DNA of 7,832 bases from Candidatus Equihabitans merdae (GCA_018065025.1 JAGHUB010000051.1:1-7832); one strand, 5' to 3'; positions 1 through 6,561 are shown, counted from the first letter of the stretch. Made by a program: numbers and translations. Notes: generated from the sequence alone by a model not told the origin.

Positions 1-63
1 GAACACAATATGATACTTGCAGAGCCATTTTGTGTGAGCTAAACTATGGGCTTTATTTGCCAT
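1..63 (-). CDS. tnpA: IS200/IS605-family transposase TnpA, N-terminal 21 codons (cut by window edge)
   Basis: An ATG at 63-61 on the minus strand opens a frame that stays open to the window edge. The 21 visible residues start MANKAHSLAHTKW and continue LCKYHIVF. This is the characteristic N-terminus of IS200-type Y1 transposases (HUH endonucleases), which cut and join single-stranded DNA at hairpin-marked ends; the catalytic HUH and Tyr motifs would lie outside the window. The start is supported by AGGTGAT at 74-68, which matches the anti-Shine-Dalgarno region, a few bases upstream. That site lies within a perfect hairpin arm, a hallmark of IS200 translation control. Whether the gene is intact cannot be seen. 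Family recognition is from memory of the conserved N-terminus and is quite secure despite the short length. Confidence 0.85.
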   Translation of the reverse strand, partial: MANKAHSLAHTKWLCKYHIVF

Positions 64-132
64 AAACATCACCTTTCCTTTCATTAATGATGACTTGAAC
101 ACTCTCATTATATTGGAAAGGTGATGTTTTTT
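64..132 (-). promoter_or_regulatory. IS200-type 5' leader hairpin that hides the tnpA ribosome binding site
   Basis: Bases 64-78 and 115-129 are perfect 15-bp inverted repeats separated by 36 bases; a smaller inner pair (86-90 with 105-109) can extend the stem. The 64-78 arm contains the tnpA Shine-Dalgarno sequence and ends directly against the ATG, so the folded transcript would block initiation. On the plus strand the stem is followed by T127-132, so it can also act as a terminator for transcription entering the element. In IS200 a comparable leader structure is known to do both jobs. A TATAAT-like box (112-107) and a TATACT box (138-133) lie nearby on the minus strand but lack good -35 partners. 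Confidence 0.75.
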
Positions 133-213
133 AGTATAACTGTCGTCGCGCACACGCATAGCGGGTGGTTGATATTTCGCACATGTTGTGTGCTCAACAG
201 GGTCACGACCCAT

Positions 214-244
214 AAAAAAAGGACCGCATCTTTCGATGCGATCC
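214..244 (-). terminator. Intrinsic terminator of the tRNA-Val transcript
   Basis: On the minus strand a 10-bp stem (244-235 with 230-221, one T·G wobble) closes a GAAA tetraloop and is followed by seven T (220-214). It starts 8 bases beyond the tRNA discriminator base. Reading to the left it ends the tRNA transcript before the insertion sequence. Confidence 0.9.
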
Positions 245-252
245 CGTTGGAA

Positions 253-325
253 TGGAAGGTGCAGGATTCGAACCTGTGACCTTTCACACGTCAAGCGAAT
301 GCTCTCCCAGCTGAGCTAACCTTCC
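253..325 (-). tRNA. tRNA-Val, anticodon GAC
   Basis: The minus strand folds into a 73-base cloverleaf. It has a 7-bp acceptor stem (GGAAGGT with ACCTTCC), a 4-bp D stem, a 5-bp anticodon stem with one G·T wobble, the loop TTGACGT giving anticodon GAC (valine GUC/GUU codons), a 5-base variable loop, the T loop TTCGAAT, and discriminator A. No CCA is encoded: the bases after the discriminator are TTC, so CCA must be added enzymatically. The outermost T-stem pair (49:65) is an A·C mismatch. A consensus-like promoter lies upstream and a strong terminator downstream, so it is a single-tRNA unit. Confidence 0.95.
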
Positions 326-343
326 ATGTTTCCAGCAACGATG

Positions 344-372
344 ATTATAGCAGAGGGTAATACGCTTGGCAA
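344..372 (-). promoter_or_regulatory. Sigma-70 type promoter of tRNA-Val
   Basis: On the minus strand the -35 box TTGCCA (372-367) and the perfect -10 box TATAAT (349-344) are separated by exactly 17 bases. The -10 ends 18 bases before the mature tRNA 5' end, which leaves room for a short leader removed by RNase P. An A/T-rich stretch (373-389) just upstream of the -35 could act as an UP element. Confidence 0.85.
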
Positions 373-516
373 CTATTTTTTTATTTTTTGTGGAATTTCT
401 TTTTGTTCCTGCTTTCCGGACTCAGACATTCAAGGTTATGTATCAAGCCTCATCGATCCGGATGACAGTGCCTGAATCTGCAAGAATGTCTTCAAAATTC
501 CTTGTTATTCCACAGG
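373..516. other. Intergenic gap between the lipoprotein gene and the tRNA promoter
   Basis: No gene is visible. It holds an A/T-rich run (373-389), a weak 5-bp hairpin (450-454 with 461-465), and an 8-bp inverted repeat at 389-396 and 507-514 spaced by 110 bases. None is followed by a T-run on the minus strand, so I see no intrinsic terminator for the upstream operon, which may read through into the tRNA unit or end by Rho. Confidence 0.5.
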
Positions 517-1020
517 CTATTCTGCCGGGGCAGCTGCATTGGGATCAGCCGGAGCGGCTTCCTGGGCGGGGGCCACAGCGTCGGCAGGAACTGCAGTTTC
601 GCCTACAGCGTCGCTGATAGAGGCGGTTTCGATCTTGTTCTTGTCGCCGATGGTGACGGTGACAGCGCGGGTTTCGCCTTTATTGCCGCCTTCCCACTGC
701 TGACCATAGGTCAGTGTGACGGTAGCTGTGCCGGGGCCAACGGCCTTGAATGTCATGGTTGTGAAACCACCGACACCAACAGCGCCTTCTGACTGAGGTG
801 CTGTTTCATAACTATCTGAAACAAATGTCAGCATGGCTTCATTGTCAATGCTGGCAGCCCAGGTGTAACCGGTGGTGGGGTTGGCAGCCAGAACGACAGT
901 CAGGACATCTTTATCAAAGCTGACGCCTTCTTTAACTTCCTTCTTGCCGCAGCCGGCAACCACGGCCAGAACCAGAGAAAGCATTGATACAACGACAGCA
1001 ACTCTCTTGAACTTCTTCAT
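517..1020 (-). CDS. Chagasin-like (peptidase inhibitor I42) lipoprotein
   Basis: The 167-residue protein starts with a basic, hydrophobic signal peptide and a lipobox-like VAGC with Cys24, so it should be exported, lipid-anchored and extracytoplasmic. Residues about 31-125 match the chagasin/I42 fold, whose members inhibit papain-like cysteine proteases with three loops. Loop one is clear (NPTTGYTW, 47-54) and loop two is plausible (GVGGF, 82-86). Loop three reads GQQWEGG (106-112) where classical inhibitors have RPW, so the Trp is kept but Arg-Pro is not. Residues about 140-167 are a low-complexity Ala/Pro/Glu tail, unusual for the family. The start is supported by AAAAAGGAG (1035-1027) six bases before the ATG. 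The gene starts 19 bases after the exporter stop, so it is very likely cotranscribed. Actual inhibition and its target protease are inference; other adhesion or assembly roles for the fold are possible. Confidence 0.8.
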   Translation of the reverse strand: MKKFKRVAVVVSMLSLVLAVVAGCGKKEVKEGVSFDKDVLTVVLAANPTTGYTWAASIDNEAMLTFVSDSYETAPQSEGAVGVGGFTTMTFKAVGPGTATVTLTYGQQWEGGNKGETRAVTVTIGDKNKIETASISDAVGETAVPADAVAPAQEAAPADPNAAAPAE

Positions 1021-1039
1021 AGAATTCTCCTTTTTATAA

Positions 1040-2977
1040 TCATGTCGCTACAGCCTTACCTGTGTAAAGCTCGTAATATTTGCCTTTTTCTTCAAGCAGA
1101 TCATCATGAGTACCGCGTTCGATGATGCGGCCATTTTCCATAACCATGATGCAATCAGAATTCTTGATAGTGGAAAGACGATGGGCGATAACAAATGTAG
1201 TACGGCCCTTCATCAGCTTGTCCATACCATCCTGTACGATGCGTTCGGTACGGGAGTCGATGGAGGATGTGGCCTCATCCAGAATCAGAACAGGCGGATT
1301 GGCTACAGCGGCACGGGCGATAGCCAGCAGCTGGCGCTGACCCTGTGACAGGTTTTCGCCGCCGCCTGTCAGCATGGTGTCGTAACCATCGGGAAGACGG
1401 GTAATGAAACCATCGGCATTGGCCAGTTTGGCGGCTGCTACGATTTCCTCATCGGTGGCATCCAGCTTACCGAAACGGATGTTGTCACGAACAGTACCTG
1501 TGAAGAGGTTAGTATCCTGCAGAACCATGCCAAGTGAACGGCGCAGATCTGACTTGCGGATCTTATTGATATTGATACCATCGTAACGGATCTTACCATC
1601 CTGAATATCATAGAAACGAGTAATCAGGTTCATGATAGTGGTCTTGCCGGCACCTGTGGAACCGACGAAGGCGATCTTCTGACCGGGATGGGCATAGAGG
1701 GAAATGTCGTGGAGGACCATTTTGTCGTCGCGGTAACCGAAGTCCACGCCATCCATAACGATATTGCCCTTCATTTCTACATATTCGACCTCACCGGTGG
1801 CCTGATGCTGATGCTTCCAGGCCCAGTGACCTGTACGAACTTCGCTCTCTTCAAACTTGTCGCCGTCCTTCTTGACGCGAACCAGTGTGACGTAGCCATC
1901 ATCAACTTCAGCTTCTTCGTCCATCAGTTTGAAGACACGGTCGGCACCGGCCAGAGACATAACGATGGCATTCATCTGCTGTGTAACCTGGTTGATAGGC
2001 ATGTTGAAGTTCTTATTAAATGTCAGGAAGCTGGCCAGACCACCAACGGTAAGAGCAAAGATGCCCTGACCATTACCAAGCAGCGCCAAGGCACCACCGG
2101 CGGCAGCACAGATCATGAAACTTAAATGACCCAACTGAGCATTGATGGGCATCATGATATTGACGAAAGCCGTGGCTTTATTGGCAGCTTCGAAAAGCTC
2201 GTCATTCAGCTTGTTGAAGTCGTTGACATTTGCCTCTTCGTGGGTAAATACCTTGACCACCTTCTGGCCTGACATCATTTCTTCGATGAAACCGTTAACC
2301 TGACCAAGAGATTTCTGCTGGCGAATGAAGTTGGTACCTGATGCACCGGCGATTTTGGCAGATACGATCATCATAACGATAACCATGATAAAAGTGAGGC
2401 CCGTCAGCGGAATGCTGAGGCTGATCATGCTGATAGCGATGGACACGATGGTAAGAGCACTGGACAGAAGCTGAGGCAGTGACTGGCTGACCATCTGACG
2501 CAGTGTGTCAACGTCGTTGGTGTAAACAGACATGATGTCACCACGTGTGTGTGAATCGAAATAGCGGATAGGCAGGCTTTCCATCTTCTCAAAGAGTTCT
2601 TTACGAATGCGAAGAAGAGTACCCTGACCTACATAGATCATGACTTTACTCTGGGTAAATGCACAGATAACGCCGATAGCGTAGTAGCCGGCTACCCGAA
2701 GAATGGCCATCAGCAGAGGACCATAGTCCGGTGTGGCCTGACCCATAAGGGGAGTAATATAGTCATCGATCAGGGTTCTCAGGAATAAAGTTCCCTGAAC
2801 AGAAGCAAAAACATTACCCAGGATGCACAGCATAACCACGATCATGTGAATGCTGTAATAACGGAAAACGTATTTCATCAGACGGGCCATGATCTTGCCG
2901 GGGTTTTCGATTTTTGGCTTAACGCCGCGAGGCATACGACCGCGGCCCATTTTCACTTCTTTGGTTTCAGAAGCCAT
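1040..2977 (-). CDS. ABC exporter half-transporter, catalytic subunit (LmrD/YfiC-like)
   Basis: This 645-residue protein has an ABC type-I exporter membrane domain (six likely helices between about 41 and 320) followed by an ATPase domain. The motifs are canonical: Walker A GSTGAGKTT (439-447), Q-loop Gln487, Walker B VLILDEATSSID with Asp567 and catalytic Glu568, and H-loop His599. The signature reads LSQGQ (543-547) rather than LSGGQ. That is usual in heterodimeric exporters, because this signature faces the partner's degenerate nucleotide site. A polar linker of about 45 residues (358-405) between the two domains is typical of the LmrD/YfiC side of such pairs. Its ATG shares one base with the upstream subunit's stop (TGATG), and AAAGGAG (2991-2985) lies seven bases before it inside the upstream gene, so the two are translationally coupled. 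Substrate is unknown; drug, peptide or lipid export are all possible. Confidence 0.93.
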   Translation of the reverse strand: MASETKEVKMGRGRMPRGVKPKIENPGKIMARLMKYVFRYYSIHMIVVMLCILGNVFASVQGTLFLRTLIDDYITPLMGQATPDYGPLLMAILRVAGYYAIGVICAFTQSKVMIYVGQGTLLRIRKELFEKMESLPIRYFDSHTRGDIMSVYTNDVDTLRQMVSQSLPQLLSSALTIVSIAISMISLSIPLTGLTFIMVIVMMIVSAKIAGASGTNFIRQQKSLGQVNGFIEEMMSGQKVVKVFTHEEANVNDFNKLNDELFEAANKATAFVNIMMPINAQLGHLSFMICAAAGGALALLGNGQGIFALTVGGLASFLTFNKNFNMPINQVTQQMNAIVMSLAGADRVFKLMDEEAEVDDGYVTLVRVKKDGDKFEESEVRTGHWAWKHQHQATGEVEYVEMKGNIVMDGVDFGYRDDKMVLHDISLYAHPGQKIAFVGSTGAGKTTIMNLITRFYDIQDGKIRYDGININKIRKSDLRRSLGMVLQDTNLFTGTVRDNIRFGKLDATDEEIVAAAKLANADGFITRLPDGYDTMLTGGGENLSQGQRQLLAIARAAVANPPVLILDEATSSIDSRTERIVQDGMDKLMKGRTTFVIAHRLSTIKNSDCIMVMENGRIIERGTHDDLLEEKGKYYELYTGKAVAT

Positions 2978-4740
2978 CAGTCGTCTCCTTTCTCATCAAA
3001 ATCGCCGGTACCGCTCATCTGAGTTTCACTGACTTCGCGGTAAATGGCATTGGTTTCCAGCAAATGTTCCGGTGTATCAAATCCATTGACACGACCTTCG
3101 TCCAGCACAATAACGCGATCGGCGCCCTGAACGGCGGCGATACGCTGTGTGATGACGATCTTGGTTGTGCCGGGCAGATAAGACTGCATACCTTCACGGA
3201 TACGACGCTCTGTAGCGGTATCAACAGCAGAGGTGCTGTCATCCAGAATCAGGATCTTGGGTTTCTTAAGCAAGGCTCTGGCAATACACAGACGCTGACG
3301 CTGACCACCGGAAACATTGGTACCGCCCTGCTCAATCTGAGTGTTGTAGCCTTCCGGGAACTTACTGATGAAGTCATCGGCACAGGCGATCTTACAAGCC
3401 TCGATGCACTCTTCTTCAGTTGCATCCGGGTTACCCCATCTCAGGTTATCCAGGATAGTGCCGGAGAACAAAGTATTTTTCTGAAGAACTACCGCAACAT
3501 TATCACGGAGAGTCTTCAGGTCATATTCGGAAACATCAACACCGCCAACCTTAACACTGCCCTGGGTCACATCGTAGAGACGGCAGATCAGGTTGACTAG
3601 TGAGGACTTGGCAGAACCGGTACCACCGATTACGCCAATAAATTCACCGGAATTAATATGAAGGTTTACATCTTTAACAACTGACTGACGGGCGCCCTTG
3701 ACATAGCTGAAATCTACGTCTTCGAAATCGATGCTGCCGTCCTTCATTTCCATCACCGGATTCTCCGGCTGCTCAACAGAAGTGCCTTCCAGCAGAACTT
3801 CACCGATACGGTTGGCAGAAGCTACAGACATGGTCATCATAACGAAGATCATGGCCAGGAACATCAGACTCATCAGGATATTGGAGCAATATGTCAGAAG
3901 AGACATCAGCTCACCGGTAGTCAGGGTATGCTGAACGATGAGATGGGCACCGATCCAGGAAATGAAAAGAATAACCACATAAACGGTACCGGTCATTACC
4001 GGCATAACCATAACGATGTTATTTTCAGCCTGAACGAAAAGCTTATAGAGATTGGTAACCGCTGCCACGAAACGATTATTTTCATGCTCTTCACGGTTGT
4101 AAGCCTTAACCAGACGAATGGCGGCCAGGTTCTCTTCTACGCTTTCATTCAAAGAGTCGTACTTCTTAAAGACTTCCTTAAAATAGCGGGTAGCCTTGCC
4201 CATAACCAGCACCATAACGATGCCAAGAAATACAACAGCAGCCAGATAGATACTGGCAATACGGGGGCTGATCAAAAATGCCATGAACATAGCCATGATC
4301 ATGCTAAGCGGTGCGCGAACGCACATACGCAGCAGCATCTGGAAGGCATTCTGAATATTGGTAACATCCGTGGTGAGACGGGTTACCAGACCTGACGTGC
4401 TGTACTTGTCGATCTCGGCAAATGAAAAACGCTGGATATTGGCAAACATATCACGGCGCAGATTTCTGGCAAAACCGGTGGATGCACGGGCACCAAAATA
4501 ACCACCGCCAAAGCCCGTGAATAAGCCAAAAATAGCGCACAGAAGCATCAAACCACCATAGTACATGATGGCTCTCATATCGCCTTTATTAACACCCTCA
4601 TCCACGATGCCGGCCATAAAAAATGGCAGCAGTGTATCTGCGATGACCTCCAAAACCATCATAATGGGGGTGAGAATAGAGTCGCGTTTAAACTCCTGTA
4701 TATGTTTACTTAGTTCTTTAACATAATCTTTAGTACTCAT
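2977..4740 (-). CDS. ABC exporter half-transporter, degenerate-site subunit (LmrC/YfiB-like)
   Basis: The 587-residue protein has six likely membrane helices (about 21-46, 58-84, 136-157, 161-181, 241-269, 278-302) and a C-terminal ATPase domain. Several catalytic positions depart from consensus. Walker A is GGTGSAKSS (372-380), with Ala377 for the usual Gly. The residue after Walker B Asp500 is Asp501 instead of catalytic Glu. The H-loop position is Gln532 instead of His. The signature VSGGQ (476-480) is intact and would complete the partner's active site. This is the standard division of labour in heterodimeric exporters such as TM287/288, LmrCD and BmrCD. It is the first gene of the operon. 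M1 is chosen because the following residues match the usual elbow helix of the family and no better start lies before M27. There is no Shine-Dalgarno sequence before it, and the promoter -10 ends seven bases upstream. Confidence 0.92.
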   Translation of the reverse strand: MSTKDYVKELSKHIQEFKRDSILTPIMMVLEVIADTLLPFFMAGIVDEGVNKGDMRAIMYYGGLMLLCAIFGLFTGFGGGYFGARASTGFARNLRRDMFANIQRFSFAEIDKYSTSGLVTRLTTDVTNIQNAFQMLLRMCVRAPLSMIMAMFMAFLISPRIASIYLAAVVFLGIVMVLVMGKATRYFKEVFKKYDSLNESVEENLAAIRLVKAYNREEHENNRFVAAVTNLYKLFVQAENNIVMVMPVMTGTVYVVILFISWIGAHLIVQHTLTTGELMSLLTYCSNILMSLMFLAMIFVMMTMSVASANRIGEVLLEGTSVEQPENPVMEMKDGSIDFEDVDFSYVKGARQSVVKDVNLHINSGEFIGVIGGTGSAKSSLVNLICRLYDVTQGSVKVGGVDVSEYDLKTLRDNVAVVLQKNTLFSGTILDNLRWGNPDATEEECIEACKIACADDFISKFPEGYNTQIEQGGTNVSGGQRQRLCIARALLKKPKILILDDSTSAVDTATERRIREGMQSYLPGTTKIVITQRIAAVQGADRVIVLDEGRVNGFDTPEHLLETNAIYREVSETQMSGTGDFDEKGDD

Positions 4741-4747
4741 AACTGCT

Positions 4748-4776
4748 AATATAGTGCTTTTTGGAAATTATGTCAA
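4748..4776 (-). promoter_or_regulatory. Strong promoter of the exporter operon, abutting the start codon
   Basis: On the minus strand the consensus -35 TTGACA (4776-4771) and -10 TATATT (4753-4748) are separated by 17 bases. Only seven bases lie between the -10 and the ATG at 4740, so transcription should start at about 4741-4740, giving a leaderless message. No operator palindrome was recognised over it. Confidence 0.75.
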
Positions 4777-4831
4777 AGAGACCACCTGCCGATTTTGTAA
4801 ACATTTTCTAAAAAATTTTCAAATAAAATGA

Positions 4832-4861
4832 TTGCCATATAGGTAAATGCAGTTGTAAAAT
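4832..4861 (+). promoter_or_regulatory. Candidate asnA promoter
   Basis: TTGCCA (4832-4837) and TAAAAT (4856-4861) are separated by 18 bases. A start near 4868 would leave a leader of about 84 bases. The region is so A/T-rich that other -10-like boxes exist (for example near 4890), so the choice is tentative. Confidence 0.45.
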
Positions 4862-4951
4862 AGTCACATATTTTTTTAAAAAGCGAAGATAAAATGTCTG
4901 ATAAATACGTCATTTTTCTTCAAAAAAGAAACACCTTAGGAGGACAAGCAT

Positions 4952-5959
4952 ATGGCCTTAATCATCCCTGAAAACTATGATGCGCATATGGACGTGCGTA
5001 CCACACAGGAAGCAATCAAATTCATCCATGATCTCTTCGCTAAAGAATTCAGCAAGAAGATGCATCTGGAACGTGTATCCGCTCCCCTTTTTGTCGGTTT
5101 AAGCTCCGGTCTTAACGACAATCTGAACGGCGTTGAACGTCCTGTCGCTTTCGATATCAAAGCTGTCCCCGGCGAAACATTTGAAGTCGTTCACTCTCTG
5201 GCTAAATGGAAACGTGCCGCTCTTGGCAAGTACGGTTATCAGCCGGGCGAAGGTCTCTACACCATCATGAACGCTATTCGTCGTGACGAAGATCTGGACA
5301 ACCTTCACTCCTGCTACGTTGACCAGTGGGACTGGGAAATGGCCATCACTAAGGAAGATCGTACCGAGAAGAAGCTGAAACAGGTCGTTAACCGTATCTT
5401 CCAGGTTATCAAACATATGGAACATGAAGTATGGTATCGTTATCCGGATGCTGTTTACAAACTGCCGGATAAGATCACATTCATCACAACCACTGAACTG
5501 GAAGAACGTTATCCTAAGATGACTCGCAAGGAACGCGAAAACGCCATCACTAAAGAGTACGGCGCTGTCTTCCTTCAGAAGATCGGCTGGCCTCTGGCAG
5601 ATGGCAAGCCCCACGATGGTCGTGCTCCGGACTATGATGACTGGAACCTGAACGGCGACATCCTCTTCTGGTTCGAGCCCCTGCAGTGCGCACTGGAAGT
5701 TTCATCCATGGGTATCCGTGTTGATGAAGATGCTCTGCTGGCCCAGCTGGATGCAAGCAACTGCCAGTATCGTAAAGAACTGCCCTACCACAAATCTCTT
5801 CTGAAGAAGCAGATCCCCTACTCCATCGGTGGCGGTATCGGTCAGTCCCGTCTGTGCATGCTGCTCCTTGGCCGCGTCCACGTCGGCGAAGTTCAGGCAT
5901 CCGTATGGCCGGAATCCATGAAGAAGAAATGCGCTAAGGCAAACATCAACCTGCTGTAA
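4952..5959 (+). CDS. asnA: Aspartate-ammonia ligase (ammonia-dependent asparagine synthetase A)
   Basis: The enzyme makes asparagine from aspartate, ammonia and ATP via an aspartyl-adenylate, in the cytoplasm. The 335-residue length is close to the 330 of E. coli AsnA. Conserved blocks are visible in order: [12 protein letters not shown] (77-88), GEGLY (99-103), DQWDWE (124-129), RAPDYDDW (224-231), SSMGIRVD (251-258) and GGGIGQSRL (293-301). The last is the class II aminoacyl-tRNA synthetase motif 3 equivalent, as AsnA derives from that fold. The start is fixed by AGGAGG (4938-4943) eight bases before the ATG. It is transcribed alone, divergent from the exporter operon and convergent with asnS, and ends in a strong terminator 41 bases after the stop codon. 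No frameshift or missing key residue was seen. Confidence 0.97.
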   Translation: MALIIPENYDAHMDVRTTQEAIKFIHDLFAKEFSKKMHLERVSAPLFVGLSSGLNDNLNGVERPVAFDIKAVPGETFEVVHSLAKWKRAALGKYGYQPGEGLYTIMNAIRRDEDLDNLHSCYVDQWDWEMAITKEDRTEKKLKQVVNRIFQVIKHMEHEVWYRYPDAVYKLPDKITFITTTELEERYPKMTRKERENAITKEYGAVFLQKIGWPLADGKPHDGRAPDYDDWNLNGDILFWFEPLQCALEVSSMGIRVDEDALLAQLDASNCQYRKELPYHKSLLKKQIPYSIGGGIGQSRLCMLLLGRVHVGEVQASVWPESMKKKCAKANINLL

Positions 5960-5999
5960 TTCAACAGAGTAAGAAGCCATTAATATAAGAAATTTCAAA

Positions 6000-6029
6000 A
6001 GAGGACATCCACGGATGTCCTCTTTTTTT
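6000..6029 (+). terminator. Intrinsic terminator of asnA
   Basis: A 10-bp perfect stem (6000-6009 with 6014-6023) with a CACG loop is followed by T6023-6029. The flanking A's at 5997-5999 pair with the first T's to lengthen the stem. On the minus strand the hairpin is followed by only four T's, so it may also weakly stop read-through from asnS. Confidence 0.93.
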
Positions 6030-6035
6030 GTGCTT

Positions 6036-6241
6036 TCTACCCTCCATCGACCTGGTGGCACCGCCACCGTTTGCAGAGGACTTGCCTTTTCGGTACACTC
6101 TACCCTCCATCAACCTGGTGGCTCCGCCACCGTTTACAGAGGACTTGCTTTTCCAGTACACTCTACCCTCCACCGACCTGGTGGCTCCGTCACCGTTTGC
6201 AGAGGACTTGCTTTTTCGGTACACTCTACCCTCCATCAACA
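6036..6241. repeat. Tandem array of three 63-bp repeats plus a 17-base stub
   Basis: Units at 6036-6098, 6099-6161 and 6162-6224 each begin TCTACCCTCCA and end GTACAC, with only a handful of differences between units. A fourth copy starts at 6225 and breaks off at about 6241. There is no unique sequence between units, so this is a true tandem repeat. Each unit contains a 6-bp hairpin (GGTGGC, 3-base loop, GCCACC; first copy at 6054-6068). In unit three the change to GTCACC gives a G·U pair on the plus strand, so the hairpin survives. The period is a multiple of three and leaves frames open on both strands, but none has a ribosome binding site and some run through the asnA terminator, so I treat it as noncoding. 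Confidence 0.9.
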
Positions 6242-6561
6242 TAAAGGCTGGCCAAAACTAGCCTCAGGGCATCGGGCGCGGCGAAAAGACGTCTGGATTT
6301 GTCCGTGATGGTTCCTGCCGCCTCAAGCCAACCTCAGATGCCGACACGACAGCCGGAGCCGAGGGAATTGCGAGGCTTGCGTCTCTGCCGCCTTATAACG
6401 TCTTCCGCGGCCAACGTGAGGTTTGCGCTGGCACCGCCACCGAGCACACTGTCTGAGCGAAGCGAGTTTGTGCGAATGGCGGCTTAATAGCCGCGCGAGC
6501 CGAACAGCAAACGAGCTCCTGACCGAGGTCCGGCTGTAAGTGGCGGCATATAAGAACATAG
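6242..6561. other. GC-rich intergenic block with nested inverted repeats, no supportable gene
   Basis: By hand count 6241-6540 is about 61% G+C, well above the neighbouring genes. It holds a long imperfect hairpin (CCGCCA 6434-6439 with TGGCGG 6477-6482, inside it GCACA 6444-6448 with TGTGC 6469-6473). An overlapping alternative hairpin is GCGGCT 6479-6484 with AGCCGC 6489-6494. A distant 9-bp pair joins 6349-6357 with 6529-6537. Bases 6429-6442 repeat 14 bases of the first tandem unit (6056-6069), linking the two blocks. The short frames here have no ribosome binding site and no recognisable product. A REP/BIME-like repeat, a decayed mobile element or a structured RNA are all possible. Confidence 0.55.

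Larger units (their letters stand above)
1..132 (-). mobile_element. Left-end portion of an IS200/IS605-type insertion sequence (partial)
   Basis: The transposase start and its leader hairpin show that the tnpA-upstream end of an IS200-like element lies here and the rest continues left of the window. The exact element boundary is not visible. These elements have no terminal inverted repeats and make no target duplication, so the edge could lie anywhere from about 130 to 213. Two short palindromes (179-183 with 189-193, and 200-204 with 207-211) lie in that interval and are candidates for a subterminal recognition hairpin. The element sits immediately downstream of the tRNA-Val terminator. Confidence 0.65.
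4741..4951. other. Divergent AT-rich promoter region between the exporter operon and asnA
   Basis: This region of 211 bases separates two divergently read starts. It holds the exporter promoter at one side and a candidate asnA promoter plus leader at the other. The asnA leader contains many A/T runs and a small 6-bp hairpin (4915-4920 with 4926-4931) before the ribosome binding site. No T-box, riboswitch or attenuator was recognised. Confidence 0.5.

Noticed and set aside
389..514. Inverted repeat 389-396 with 507-514 as a terminator for the lipoprotein gene
   Set aside because: The loop would be 110 bases and the minus-strand sequence after the stem is A-rich rather than T-rich.
3064..3600. 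Long plus-strand frame opposite the exporter ATPase domain, and similar frames at 1688-2125, 3928-4395 and 7083-7811
   Set aside because: They are antisense shadows of well-conserved genes, with no recognisable product or start signals.
4862..4951. T-box or other riboswitch in the asnA leader
   Set aside because: No TGGNACCGCG-type T-box sequence and no terminator hairpin before the ribosome binding site.
6036..6241. CRISPR array
   Set aside because: The units are contiguous with no unique spacers and no cas genes nearby.
5961..6242. Minus-strand frame of 93 codons with a 21-residue repeat (EGRVYRKSKSSANGGGATR-like)
   Set aside because: The repeat simply translates the 63-bp DNA repeat; there is no ribosome binding site before its ATG and the frame runs through the asnA terminator.
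6015..6308. Plus-strand frames through the same repeats
   Set aside because: They begin in or next to the asnA terminator, lack ribosome binding sites, and two frames are open at once because the period is a multiple of three.
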